From UBA2357 sp002344625 (GTDB lineage Bacteria > Pseudomonadota > Gammaproteobacteria > Burkholderiales > Rhodocyclaceae), in contig CALKIH010000009.1 in the NCBI GenBank assembly GCA_937995335.1, positions 1 to 64,000 on the forward strand: a DNA stretch of 64,000 nucleotides. Direction: 5' to 3'. Position numbers and translations under genes: made by a program. Positions 42,751 to 51,432 of this stretch are shown piece by piece. The notes below the pieces were generated by a model. It was given only the letters and a program-made list of their open reading frames with translations. It had not been told where the DNA came from and searched no databases. Positions within the stretch are counted from its first letter, which is position 1, and the number at the start of each line of letters is the position of its first letter.

Positions 42751-43902
42751 TTACTTCAGCAGCGTCCAGGTTCCGTTCTTGACGGTGATCATTTCGCGAC
42801 CGCGCTCGTCGAAGCCGCTGTGGTCTTGCGGCGTCATGTTGTAGACCCCCTGGGTGCCTACCAGCTCGGTGGTTTTTTCCAGCGCGTCGCGCAGCGCGGC
42901 GCGGAACGCTGGCGTGCCCGGCTCGCCTTTCGCGGCGGCGACTGGTATCGCCGCCTGTAACAGCAGACCGGCGTCGTAGACATTGGCGCCGAAGGTCGCC
43001 GGTTTGGCGCCGTGCAGCTTCTCGTAGGCGGCAATGTAGTCCGCCGCGACCGCCTTCGAGGGATTGTCGTCGGGAATCTCGTCGAGCACCAGCATCAGGC
43101 TGGCGGCAAGGATAGTGTTCTCGACTTGGGCGCCGCCGAGCCGCAGAAAGTCGGGCAGCGCCGCGCCATGGGTCTGGTAGATCTGACCCTTGTAGTTCAT
43201 GCCGGCGAGGGTGGTGTGCGGAAGTACCGACGGTCCGCCGGGCGCGGCAATCAGTACCGCGTCGGGCCGGGCCGAGATCAGCTTGAGCGCCTGGCCGGTC
43301 ACGGAGTTGTCGGAGCGCTGGAATTTTTCGGCGGCGGCGATCTTGATGCCCTGTGCCGCGGCCAGCTTGGTCATGACCTGGAACCAGTTCTCGCCGTAGG
43401 GGTCGGCTGTGCCGATCAGGCCCAGGGTCTTCACGCCGGCCTTGACCATGTGTTCGACCAGCGCTTCCGCGATGATGTCGTCGTTCTGGGTGGTCTTGAA
43501 GACCCACTTCTTCTGGTCGTTCATCGGCAGCACGACGGCCGCCGTGCCGACCGGCGCGAGCATCGGCACGCCGGCTTCGGCGATGAACTGGATGACCCCC
43601 ATCGCGTTGGGCGAGCCCGAGGGGCCGATCAGCGCGTCGATGTTACTCTCCGAAAGAAGCTTCTTGACCGCGGTGACCGAGGCGGTGGGATCGCTCGCGT
43701 CGTCCAGGTTGATGTACTCGATCGTGAGGTCGCCGACCCGGGCGGGCAGAAGCGGCACGGTGTTCTTCTGCGGAATGCCGACCAGCGCCGTGGGGCCGGT
43801 CGACGAGACCACGACGCCGACCTTGACCTGGGCCGAGACCGGGACGGTGAAGGCGGCGAGCGCCGCAAGGGCGAGCGAGGCAGTGATTCTTTTCAGTTTC
43901 AT
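42751..43902 (-). CDS. Periplasmic binding protein 1 of the aryl-acid ABC importer
   Basis: A 383-residue LivK-type receptor with a signal peptide (LALAALAAFTVPVSA) and mature start VKVGVVVSSTGPTALVG. It terminates the upstream catabolic gene run and has no permease of its own next to it, so it probably works with LivHM of the downstream unit. Ligand unknown; an indole or aminobenzoate acid is suggested by context. Confidence 0.87.
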   Translation of the reverse strand: MKLKRITASLALAALAAFTVPVSAQVKVGVVVSSTGPTALVGIPQKNTVPLLPARVGDLTIEYINLDDASDPTASVTAVKKLLSESNIDALIGPSGSPNAMGVIQFIAEAGVPMLAPVGTAAVVLPMNDQKKWVFKTTQNDDIIAEALVEHMVKAGVKTLGLIGTADPYGENWFQVMTKLAAAQGIKIAAAEKFQRSDNSVTGQALKLISARPDAVLIAAPGGPSVLPHTTLAGMNYKGQIYQTHGAALPDFLRLGGAQVENTILAASLMLVLDEIPDDNPSKAVAADYIAAYEKLHGAKPATFGANVYDAGLLLQAAIPVAAAKGEPGTPAFRAALRDALEKTTELVGTQGVYNMTPQDHSGFDERGREMITVKNGTWTLLK

Positions 43903-43975
43903 GACGTTGGCTCCGGGATTGGGGGGGCGTGCTGCGGTTGAAGTTGTGTCGATCGTTGCTGCTGCGTTGCGGTTG

Positions 43976-44704
43976 CTACAGGGAGATGCTTCCCACACTC
44001 GCACCGCCGCAGACGTACAGCGTCTGTCCGGTGACGAAGCTGTTGGCCGGGTCGGCGAAGAACATCACCGCGCGGGTGACGTCGTCGGCGCGTCCGATCC
44101 GACGCACCGGAATGCTGGCGGCGAGCTTCTGCTCGCGCTCGCTGCCCGCCTCGATGACTGCGTGATACATGTCGGTCTGGATCGGGCCCGGCGCCACGAC
44201 GTTGACGGTGATGCCCGTGGGGCCAAGCTCCAGCGCCCAGGTGCGCGCCATGCCGATCATGCCCGCCTTGGTGGCCGAATAGGCCGTGCGGGCCTGCAGG
44301 CCGAGCGCGCCGCGCGACGACATCAGCACGACACGGCCGAACCGGCGCTCGGTCATGCCGGGCAGCAGCGCCTGCATCAGGCTGATGGCGGCGCCGAGGT
44401 GGATCTGGGTGAGACCCTGGAGCTCGCCCGGTTCGACTTCGCCGAGCGGTTTGGGCCAGATCACGCCGGCATTGTGGATGAAGTGGCTCACCGGAAAAGT
44501 GCGCGCGACCCGTTGCGCGGCCTCTTCGGTGGCCGCGGCGTCGAGGAGGTCGACCTGCACGCTGGTGAAGTGCGGATGGGTCCAGTCCGGCGCGCGTCGC
44601 GCGAGCGACACGACCTCGTAGCCGTCGGCAAGCATGCGCCTGCAGATGTCCGCGCCGATGCCCGCCGAGCCGCCGGTGACCAATGCGACCAGTCTTTCGT
44701 TCAT
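43976..44704 (-). CDS. Short-chain dehydrogenase/reductase
   Basis: A 242-residue SDR with TGGSAGIGAD (cofactor site), HNAGVIW, catalytic SSRG and YSATKAG, and the ending GGASVGSIS. It would act on a hydroxyl or carbonyl intermediate of the indole pathway, for example dioxindole/isatin interconversion. In order it occupies the tenth position of the run, matching a dehydrogenase expected in iad loci. It begins 11 nt after the cyclase stop. Confidence 0.82.
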   Translation of the reverse strand: MNERLVALVTGGSAGIGADICRRMLADGYEVVSLARRAPDWTHPHFTSVQVDLLDAAATEEAAQRVARTFPVSHFIHNAGVIWPKPLGEVEPGELQGLTQIHLGAAISLMQALLPGMTERRFGRVVLMSSRGALGLQARTAYSATKAGMIGMARTWALELGPTGITVNVVAPGPIQTDMYHAVIEAGSEREQKLAASIPVRRIGRADDVTRAVMFFADPANSFVTGQTLYVCGGASVGSISL

Positions 44705-44714
44705 GGCGCGGGCC

Positions 44715-45500
44715 TCACGCTGCCGGCGCCAGTGCCAGCACCCGCAGCGGGCTGCCGGAGCCGTTGCGGATCTTGAGTGGGGCGGCGAAGATCAGCGCGC
44801 CCTGGGGCGGCAACTGGTCGAGATTGGTCAGGCATTGCAGGCCGTAGCGGTTGTTGCCGTGCATGTAGTAGTGGCACGGGTAGGGCGGGTTGAGGTGGTG
44901 GGCCTGGCCGGCGTCGGTGCCCACCGACTCGGTGCCGAACCCGTGTACGTTGCGCGCGCGAATCAACCACGGCACGACTTCGGCGTCGGGGCCGGGGGAG
45001 TGCGCGCCGTCCTCGGCCATGTTGAGGTATTCGCGGGGCGTCGTGCGCTTCGACCAGTCGGTGCGCAGCAGTACCCACGCCCGCTCGGGAATGCGCCCAT
45101 GGCGCGCTTCCCAGGCCTCGACGAAGTCGATCGTGAGCAGGAAGTCGGGGTTCTCCGCGCTTTCGGCCGATACGTCGATCACGCAGGCCGCGGCGATGAA
45201 GTTCTCGGCCGGAATCGAGTCGACGGCGTTGTCGGGCTGATCCTTGCCCGAGATCCAGTGGATCGGCGCGTCGAAGTGGGTGCCGGTATGTTCCGACATC
45301 GAGAAGTTGTTCCAGTACCAGGCCGGGCCGCGTTCGTCGTAGCGCGAGATTTCCTCGATCCGGAACGGCCAGGCCTGCCCGAACTCCGGCGGCAGCACGA
45401 TGGTGGGAAACTCCGGCGTGAGCGTCTGGGTGAGGTCGACCAGCCGCAGGCGGCCGGTCAGCAACGCATTCATGAACTGGGTGAGGATGGGGGTCGTCAT
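44715..45500 (-). CDS. Cyclase-family hydrolase, isatin-hydrolase-like
   Basis: A 261-residue member of the PF04199 cyclase/kynurenine-formamidase family. The metal motif HTGTHFDAPIH (His71, His75, Asp77, His81) matches the HxGTHxDxPxH pattern; related isatin hydrolases use Mn to open isatin to isatinate. In a locus with an indole-oxidising dioxygenase this is the most likely reaction. SD AGGAG lies before the ATG. Alternative: formamidase acting on N-formyl-kynurenine-type amides. Confidence 0.8.
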   Translation of the reverse strand: MTTPILTQFMNALLTGRLRLVDLTQTLTPEFPTIVLPPEFGQAWPFRIEEISRYDERGPAWYWNNFSMSEHTGTHFDAPIHWISGKDQPDNAVDSIPAENFIAAACVIDVSAESAENPDFLLTIDFVEAWEARHGRIPERAWVLLRTDWSKRTTPREYLNMAEDGAHSPGPDAEVVPWLIRARNVHGFGTESVGTDAGQAHHLNPPYPCHYYMHGNNRYGLQCLTNLDQLPPQGALIFAAPLKIRNGSGSPLRVLALAPAA

Positions 45501-45530
45501 CGTTCGTCTCCTGTCGTCGTGCGGCCGTTG

Positions 45531-46772
45531 CTATTGCCCGAGCTCGCGCTCGACGGCCTTGTGGTTGTGCCTGAGGCGTTCGCGGATCTCCTCCGCGATG
45601 TCGCCGACATAGATGTCCTCGCGGCCGTCCTGCAGGCCCTGGACGATGGCCTTGGCCACCGTGGCCGGGGCGAGCTTGGGCGGCGGGGTGAGCTGCTCCC
45701 ACTCCTCGTCGATCGGGCCGGGAAAGACGTTCACCACCTGGACCCCGGCGCCGCGCAGTTCGGCGCGCAGCGTCTGGGCGGCGGACAGGGCGGCGGCCAT
45801 CGACGCCGACCAGGCACCGCGGCCGGGCAGCGCCACCAGCGCATGGATCGAGAGCACATTCACCCATGCCACCGCGCCGTGGGTGCCGTCGGCGGCGCGA
45901 AAACACATGCCCGGCCCGAAGGCCTGGGCGAGGCGCATCGGGCCGAGCACGTTCACGTCCATCGCGTCGCGGGCGAGGATCACGTCCTTGCGGCCCAGGA
46001 TGCCGCCGTCGCGCAGGTAGGCGGCGGTATTGACCAGGATCTCGACCTTGCCGCCGATCGAGGCGGCCAGGCGCTTGACCGAGTCGGTGTCGGTCACGTC
46101 GAGCTCGACCACCTGCACCCGCGGGTCGGCGGCGAGCCGGTCGAAGGCGGCGACGCGCTTCCAGATCGTCGGGTCGCCTACGAAAACCGTGGCGGCGCCG
46201 GCGTCGAGCATGGCCTCGGCCACCGCCAGGCCCATGGCCGACTTGCCGTCGCTGACCAGCACGCGGCGGAATTTCGGATCGCAGGTCGACTCGCGCATCT
46301 GCGGGGCTTCGTTCATGTTGGGGGTGTTCTTCGCGGGCAGGGCGTGGATGACCGCCTGCCCGCTGCGATCCAGCTTGAGGGCGAGCCGCACGGCGCCGTT
46401 CGCGGTGCAGTCCTCGTGCACATGCGCGACCACGACCGGGCCGGCGGCCATCTTCACGCTGCCGACCCGCCACGGCAGGCGCTCCCGGAAGTAGGGATCG
46501 TTGCTGTGGCGCAGCGTGGTGGTGGCGAGCAGTTCGCCGCGATCGTCTACCGGCTTCCAGGCCAGTCGTTCGGACAGGCACCGGCCGCAGACTTCGCGCG
46601 GCGGATACTGCACCGCGCCGCATTCGGCGCAGACCTGCATTTCGAAGCGGCCTTCGGCGGCGGCGCGGGTCAGGCCGAGCGCGCTGCGGCTGCGCGCCGC
46701 GGGCGGGCGGGTGGCGAGGCGGGTGCGCTCGACCGGGTTCTTTTTCTTGGGCTTGACGAGCGGTTCGGTCAT
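45531..46772 (-). CDS. DUF35 OB-fold / SDR fusion protein
   Basis: A 413-residue two-part protein. Residues about 40-155 carry a DUF35 zinc ribbon (CAECGAVQYPPREVCGRC) and OB-fold, the module that accompanies thiolase-like aldolases; residues about 165-413 form an SDR-like Rossmann domain (VLVSDGKSAMGLAVAEAM, then SIGGKVEILVNTAAYL). The start ATG overlaps the thiolase stop (ATGA), so the products probably act together. The SDR half lacks the usual TGxxxGIG and a clear YxxxK and may be structural or diverged. Confidence 0.78.
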   Translation of the reverse strand: MTEPLVKPKKKNPVERTRLATRPPAARSRSALGLTRAAAEGRFEMQVCAECGAVQYPPREVCGRCLSERLAWKPVDDRGELLATTTLRHSNDPYFRERLPWRVGSVKMAAGPVVVAHVHEDCTANGAVRLALKLDRSGQAVIHALPAKNTPNMNEAPQMRESTCDPKFRRVLVSDGKSAMGLAVAEAMLDAGAATVFVGDPTIWKRVAAFDRLAADPRVQVVELDVTDTDSVKRLAASIGGKVEILVNTAAYLRDGGILGRKDVILARDAMDVNVLGPMRLAQAFGPGMCFRAADGTHGAVAWVNVLSIHALVALPGRGAWSASMAAALSAAQTLRAELRGAGVQVVNVFPGPIDEEWEQLTPPPKLAPATVAKAIVQGLQDGREDIYVGDIAEEIRERLRHNHKAVERELGQ

Positions 46773-47956
46773 GGCGTGGCTCCCCGTTCCAGGATGGCCG
46801 CGCCCGAGCACAGGCCGCGGTCGTAGTTGATCATGCCGAAGCCGGACACCAGCCCCAGTCTCGCGCCGTGCAACTGGGTCGCGCCGGCGCCGCCGGTGAG
46901 CTGGCGCAATGCCTGCACCGTGCCCAGATAGCCGCCGGCGGCGCCGGCCTGGCCCACCGACAGCTGGCCGCCCGAGGTGTTGAACGGAAAGTCGCCGGCG
47001 AGGTTGAAGCGGTGGGCGCGCACGAAAGCCGGGGCTTCGCCCTTGGCGCAGAAGCCGAGATCCTCGAACTGCATCATGTTGATCACCGGGTAATCGTCGT
47101 AGGTTTCGACGAAGTCGATGTCTGCGGGCGCGGCGCCGGCGTGTTCGTACAGCGCGTCCTTGTCCATCGCCCAGCCGCCGCGAAACTGGATCGGGTCGTC
47201 GGGAAACGCGTTGTGGCGCTCGATGGTCGAGCGGATGCGCGCGAACGGCAGCTTCAGCGCGCGGGCGCGCGCTTCGGTCATCACCAGGTAGGCTTCGGCG
47301 CCGGCGCAAGGCATCACGCAGTCGAACAAGTGGATGGGGTCGGTGATCGGGCGGGCATCGAGGTATTGCTGCAGCGTGAGCGGCTTCTTCATCAGCGCGT
47401 GCGGGTTGGCCAGCGCGTTGTCGCGCTGGGCCACGCACAGCTTGCCGAAGTCTTCGCGGGTGGCGCCGAAACGCTTCATGTAGTAGTCGGTCAGCAGCGC
47501 GAAACTGGCGTTGGGCCCGCCGGCGCCATAGGGGTAGACGGCGTCCTGGGCGAAGCGCGAGAACTGGCTCACGGTGTTGCGGAAGGAGTCCACCTGGTTG
47601 GTGTCGCCGGCGATGCAGGCGATCACTTCGGCGTCGCCGGCCTGCACCGCGCGCGCGGCACGGCGCAGCGCGACCACGCCGGATGCGCCGCCCATCGGGA
47701 TATGGTCGAGCCAGCGCGGGCTCATGCCCAGGTGTTGCATCAGGCCGACCGCGGTATCGGGGCCGAGGGTGAAGCTCGAGACGCACACCCCGTCGACCTC
47801 GTCCTTGGCCAGCCCGGCGCCCGCGATCAGCGCGCCGAGGGCGCGCCCGAGCCACCAGTGCGCGCTGCGGGTGGAGTAGCGGGCGTACGGAACGGTCACC
47901 GGCATCGTGGCGACCACGCCGTCGTAGCCGCGGCGGGGGCGGGCGGGCGCGCTCAC
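46769..47956 (-). CDS. Thiolase-fold protein without catalytic Cys, probable retro-aldolase
   Basis: A 395-residue SCP2/Ltp2-type thiolase-like protein starting at a GTG that overlaps the ligase stop; GGGAGGG lies upstream. Where thiolases have the nucleophilic Cys this protein reads PMGGASGVVALRRA. The other sites also diverge (ETYDDYPVINM, SGGQLSVGQAGAAG). Ltp2-type enzymes of steroid catabolism, likewise without Cys, cleave a beta-hydroxyacyl-CoA in complex with a DUF35 protein, and a DUF35 fusion follows here. A retro-aldol split of dioxindole-3-acetyl-CoA is proposed. Confidence 0.78.
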   Translation of the reverse strand: MSAPARPRRGYDGVVATMPVTVPYARYSTRSAHWWLGRALGALIAGAGLAKDEVDGVCVSSFTLGPDTAVGLMQHLGMSPRWLDHIPMGGASGVVALRRAARAVQAGDAEVIACIAGDTNQVDSFRNTVSQFSRFAQDAVYPYGAGGPNASFALLTDYYMKRFGATREDFGKLCVAQRDNALANPHALMKKPLTLQQYLDARPITDPIHLFDCVMPCAGAEAYLVMTEARARALKLPFARIRSTIERHNAFPDDPIQFRGGWAMDKDALYEHAGAAPADIDFVETYDDYPVINMMQFEDLGFCAKGEAPAFVRAHRFNLAGDFPFNTSGGQLSVGQAGAAGGYLGTVQALRQLTGGAGATQLHGARLGLVSGFGMINYDRGLCSGAAILERGATP

Positions 47957-49599
47957 GGGTGCCCTCCCTGGCGCTTCTTCATCGCGCAGGTGTCGACGCA
48001 GGCGGCGGAGCCGACCAGCGTCGGCGCGAGCGCCTTGAGCTCGCCGCGCTGGATCTTGTTGGTGGTGGTGAGCGGCAGGCTGTCGACGAAGGCGACGTAG
48101 CCGGGCGCCTTGTAGTAGGCGAGTTGCGACAGGCTCCAGTCCACCAGCTCGGTGGCCAGGGTTTGTTGCGCGGCCTGGTCGGGAGGCGGGGTCTCGGCGA
48201 CGACCAGCGCCATCACCTCGTCGCCCCGGACCGGGTCGGGGACGGCCGCGACCGCCACCGATTTCACCCGGGGGTGCTGGGCCAGCACCGCCTCGACCTC
48301 GACCGCGGCGATGTTCTCGCCGCTGCGGCGGATGACGTTCTTCTTGCGGTCGACGAAGTGCAGGTAGCCGTCGGCGTCGCGGCGCACGATGTCGCCGGTG
48401 TGAAACCAGCCGCCGGCCCAGGCTGCGTCGGTCGCGGCCTCGTCCTTGAGATAGCCGGCCAGGAAGCCGTAGCGCGGGTCGCTGCCGGCGTGGCGCACCA
48501 GCAACTCGCCCTGTTCGCCGGGGCCGGCTTCGCGCAAGCCGCCTTGGCCGTCGGCGACGACGATGCGCACCATGACGTCGGCCGCTTCCTTGCCGAAGCA
48601 ATTCGTGCCGATGTGGCGTGGTTCGTGATTGGCGATGATCACCGCGCCGGCCCCGGTTTCGGTCATCGCCCATGCCTCGAGCAGCGGAAAGCCGAAGCGC
48701 TCCTCGAAGACGGCGTGCAGGGTACGGTCGACGCCGGCGCCGAACCCGAAGCGCACCGAATGGGCGCGATCGGCGGGGCCTGCCTCGGCCTTCATCAGCA
48801 TGGCCGGCATCACCCCCAGGTAGTGCGCCACGGTCGCGCCCGATGCGCGCACGCTCGCCCACCAGCTGCGCGGATGGAAGCGGTCGAGCGGGATCAGGCA
48901 GCCGCCGGTCATCACCATCGCCATCGCGGAGTAGGCCATCGCGTTCATGTGCACCAGGGGCAGCGGCGTGATCATGCGTTCGGCGCCGGGTCGCAGCTGC
49001 GCCAGCCCGCCGATGCCGGCATACCAGCTGCCGGCATGCAGAAAGTAGCGGTTGGGCAGGATGCAGCCCTTGGGCCGGCCGGTGGTGCCGGAGGTATACA
49101 GCAGCGCGCACTCGCTCGATGCGTGCGGGGCGGTGCCGGCGTGGGGGGCCGCGAAGGGCGCGTGCGGCGGTGTGTCGCCGTCGGCCATGACCGCGAGCGG
49201 CCGGCCGGCGCGATCGGCTGCGGCCACGAGCGCCGCATGGCGTTGCGGCACGGCGATCGCGAGCGCGATTTCGGAATGGCCGACCAGGTATTCGAGCTCG
49301 GCCGCGCGCATGTCGGGGTTGATCGGCACGACCGACACCCCCAGCGCGTTGAGCGCGAACCAGTGCATGAAGAAGGCCGGGCGGTTCTCGAGCAGGATGC
49401 CGGCGCGGTGGCCGTGGCCGAAGCCGGCTGCGGCGTACGTGGCGCTGAGCGCGTCGATCTGCGCGGCCGCTTGCCCGTAGGTGATTTCGCCGGCCGCGAT
49501 GCCGTAGATCGCGGCCGTTTCGGGCAGGATGCACAGGAACGGGTGTTGCGCCCAGCGCCCGGCCGCGATGCCGAACGCTTGATGAACGGTGGTGGTCAA
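47953..49599 (-). CDS. Acyl-CoA ligase (AMP-forming)
   Basis: A 548-residue ANL-family ligase: LLYTSGTTGRPKGC (ATP site), GWFHTGDI and DRKKNVIRRSGENI, and the A10 Lys in TTTNKIQRGEL. I place the start at TTG 49599, preceded by GGGAG at 6 nt and followed by the conserved TTTVHQAFG; upstream codons have no SD. In context it would activate dioxindole-3-acetate (or another aryl-acetate-type acid) to its CoA thioester for the aldolase that follows. Confidence 0.85.
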   Translation of the reverse strand: MTTTVHQAFGIAAGRWAQHPFLCILPETAAIYGIAAGEITYGQAAAQIDALSATYAAAGFGHGHRAGILLENRPAFFMHWFALNALGVSVVPINPDMRAAELEYLVGHSEIALAIAVPQRHAALVAAADRAGRPLAVMADGDTPPHAPFAAPHAGTAPHASSECALLYTSGTTGRPKGCILPNRYFLHAGSWYAGIGGLAQLRPGAERMITPLPLVHMNAMAYSAMAMVMTGGCLIPLDRFHPRSWWASVRASGATVAHYLGVMPAMLMKAEAGPADRAHSVRFGFGAGVDRTLHAVFEERFGFPLLEAWAMTETGAGAVIIANHEPRHIGTNCFGKEAADVMVRIVVADGQGGLREAGPGEQGELLVRHAGSDPRYGFLAGYLKDEAATDAAWAGGWFHTGDIVRRDADGYLHFVDRKKNVIRRSGENIAAVEVEAVLAQHPRVKSVAVAAVPDPVRGDEVMALVVAETPPPDQAAQQTLATELVDWSLSQLAYYKAPGYVAFVDSLPLTTTNKIQRGELKALAPTLVGSAACVDTCAMKKRQGGHP

Positions 49600-49612
49600 G
49601 TCGCTCTCCCGC

Positions 49613-50095
49613 TTACATGAAGAGTTGGATGTTGCCGAAGGCCGCATCGCAATTGAGCAGATCGACGCGCTTGAGCCGAATCCTGAGCGCGCCGCCGGTT
49701 TCGACCAGATGATGGGTGGCCCAGCCGGCGAAGAGGGTCTGCGCGTCCAGGCGGGCCTCGGTGTAGTGAAACGCGGTACGCACCACGTGCTCGCCGCGTG
49801 CGGCGTCGGACGACTCGATGCGCGGCGCCTGCAGGAGGTGATGGCAGCGGCTCTTCGGCTGCTGCGAAAAAGTGCGCTGCCCGGCCAGGCGCTCGATGCG
49901 CACCTTGAGCAGCAGCGTGTCCTCGTACAGCAGCGAGGTGTGCAGCCTGGGGTCCTGCTGATCGTGGGCGAGCGGCATCCAGTAGTAGGCGTCGTCGCGG
50001 AACAGCGCCAGCCATTCCTCGAAGCGTTGTTCGTCGAGCATGCGGGCCTCGGCGTAGACGAAATCGGCGAGGGTCTTTTCGGTGATGGCGGTCAT
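49613..50095 (-). CDS. iadE: Ring-hydroxylating dioxygenase beta subunit (IadE-like)
   Basis: A 160-residue small subunit with the cone-like fold typical of SnoaL-like beta subunits; segments YAEARMLDEQRFEEWLALF and DAYYWMPLAHDQ are characteristic. It stabilises the alpha3beta3 oxygenase. It lies 10 nt after the alpha gene, with GAGGAG before the ATG. Confidence 0.83.
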   Translation of the reverse strand: MTAITEKTLADFVYAEARMLDEQRFEEWLALFRDDAYYWMPLAHDQQDPRLHTSLLYEDTLLLKVRIERLAGQRTFSQQPKSRCHHLLQAPRIESSDAARGEHVVRTAFHYTEARLDAQTLFAGWATHHLVETGGALRIRLKRVDLLNCDAAFGNIQLFM

Positions 50096-50105
50096 GGTGC
50101 GCTCC

Positions 50106-51419
50106 TCACATGCTTTCGGTTATGAACCGGGCCCAGGCGCGCATCTGCTCGCGCATCTGCATCTCGTTGGTGCCGTTGGTGACGATGTTGGTCCGGCCCT
50201 TCTCGGCCGGGTCGTAGAGGCGCGCGACGTTGATCCAGTCGCGGCCGCGGGAACGCAGCCCCTGCTGCGCGCGCTCGTACATCTCGAGGTCGTCGTGGCC
50301 GACCACCGAGGTCGGGGCATTGATCAGCCGGTTGTACATCACGGTCCGTTCGAGCAGCATGTCGGGCGCGCCGACCAGGCGGAAGGTCCAGGACTCGACC
50401 AGGGTCTTGTCGACCGCGATGGGTTTGAACAGGCGCAGGGTCTGGATCGGACCCTTGACCATGATGTTGGGGAAGTACACGGTGTTGTGGCGGGTGTCGC
50501 CCAGGATCTGCTTCGCGCGCGCTTCGCCATGGGCCGCGACCATCTGCTCCCAGTAGCCCGGCACTTCGGAATACGCGGCGTGGATGGAGTCGGAGACCCC
50601 GGTATGGCCATGGCCGTTTTCCCACACCCGGATGCCCATGTTCTCGAAGAATTCGTAGGGCGACATGAACGGCGCGAAGAGCTCCACCGCCATCGGCTTG
50701 GGCGTGCCTTGCGGCGCCTCGTTCCACACCCGCACCGCGGTGCCGGCCGAGGATTCATGCGCGACCATCGGATGACAGGTGTCGGTCTGGTTGTCGACCA
50801 GCATCTTCCAGTTGCAGTTGTGCAGGTAGCGCAGCACCCCGCCGGCGACTTCGAGGCGGCCGTCAGGCGAGCGGTCCACCATGTTGTCGATCGTCGACAG
50901 CGACGCGCCGAAATACGCTTCGAAGCTCGGTCCGCCCGGGTTCAGGCGACAGAACACGAAGTCGCGATAAACCTTCACGTTGGGCACCGCTGCCATGCCG
51001 TGGCTGGCTTCGCAGGACTCGAAGCCGGTGTTCTCGTACCCCTTCTTGAGCGGAATCGAAAGCGGGCTGCCGTCGGTCTTGAAGGTCCAGGCGTGGTAAG
51101 GGCAGCGGAAGAACTTCCCGGTGTTGCCGCACACGCCGCCCGCGACCATCACGCCCTTGTGCGGGCAGCGGTTGTAGAGCACCCGCACGCTGTCGTCGCT
51201 GTGGCGCACCATGACCACGTCCTCGGTGCCGACCGTGGTGGTGTAGTAATCGCCCTTGTGCGGCACCTGGCTGGCATGTCCCACGTAGATCCAGGCGTTG
51301 GCGAATAGGTGTTCCATCTCGAGCTCGAACAGTTCGGCATCGATGTAGGTGTCCTTGTGGACTTCGTTGTCGCGCACCAGGGCACGGATGGCGTCCGGGT
51401 TGTCTCGGTACTTGTTCAT
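50106..51419 (-). CDS. iadD: Ring-hydroxylating dioxygenase alpha subunit (IadD-like)
   Basis: A 437-residue Rieske non-heme-iron oxygenase. Rieske ligands: Cys85/His87 (NRCPHKG) and Cys106/His109 (CPYHAW). Mononuclear iron site: Asp213, His216 and His221 within NQTDTCHPMVAH, which includes the bridging Asp. With IadE and a reductase, iad-type enzymes are reported to oxidise indole-3-acetate to dioxindole-3-acetate; that substrate is inferred here from gene context. Confidence 0.83.
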   Translation of the reverse strand: MNKYRDNPDAIRALVRDNEVHKDTYIDAELFELEMEHLFANAWIYVGHASQVPHKGDYYTTTVGTEDVVMVRHSDDSVRVLYNRCPHKGVMVAGGVCGNTGKFFRCPYHAWTFKTDGSPLSIPLKKGYENTGFESCEASHGMAAVPNVKVYRDFVFCRLNPGGPSFEAYFGASLSTIDNMVDRSPDGRLEVAGGVLRYLHNCNWKMLVDNQTDTCHPMVAHESSAGTAVRVWNEAPQGTPKPMAVELFAPFMSPYEFFENMGIRVWENGHGHTGVSDSIHAAYSEVPGYWEQMVAAHGEARAKQILGDTRHNTVYFPNIMVKGPIQTLRLFKPIAVDKTLVESWTFRLVGAPDMLLERTVMYNRLINAPTSVVGHDDLEMYERAQQGLRSRGRDWINVARLYDPAEKGRTNIVTNGTNEMQMREQMRAWARFITESM

Positions 51420-51432
51420 TTTTCGTCTCCTC

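Noticed and set aside
44634..46826. 730-codon plus-strand ORF opposite the cyclase and DUF35-SDR genes
   Set aside because: The minus-strand genes have clear domains, SD sites and overlapping start/stop codons; the plus ORF has none of these.
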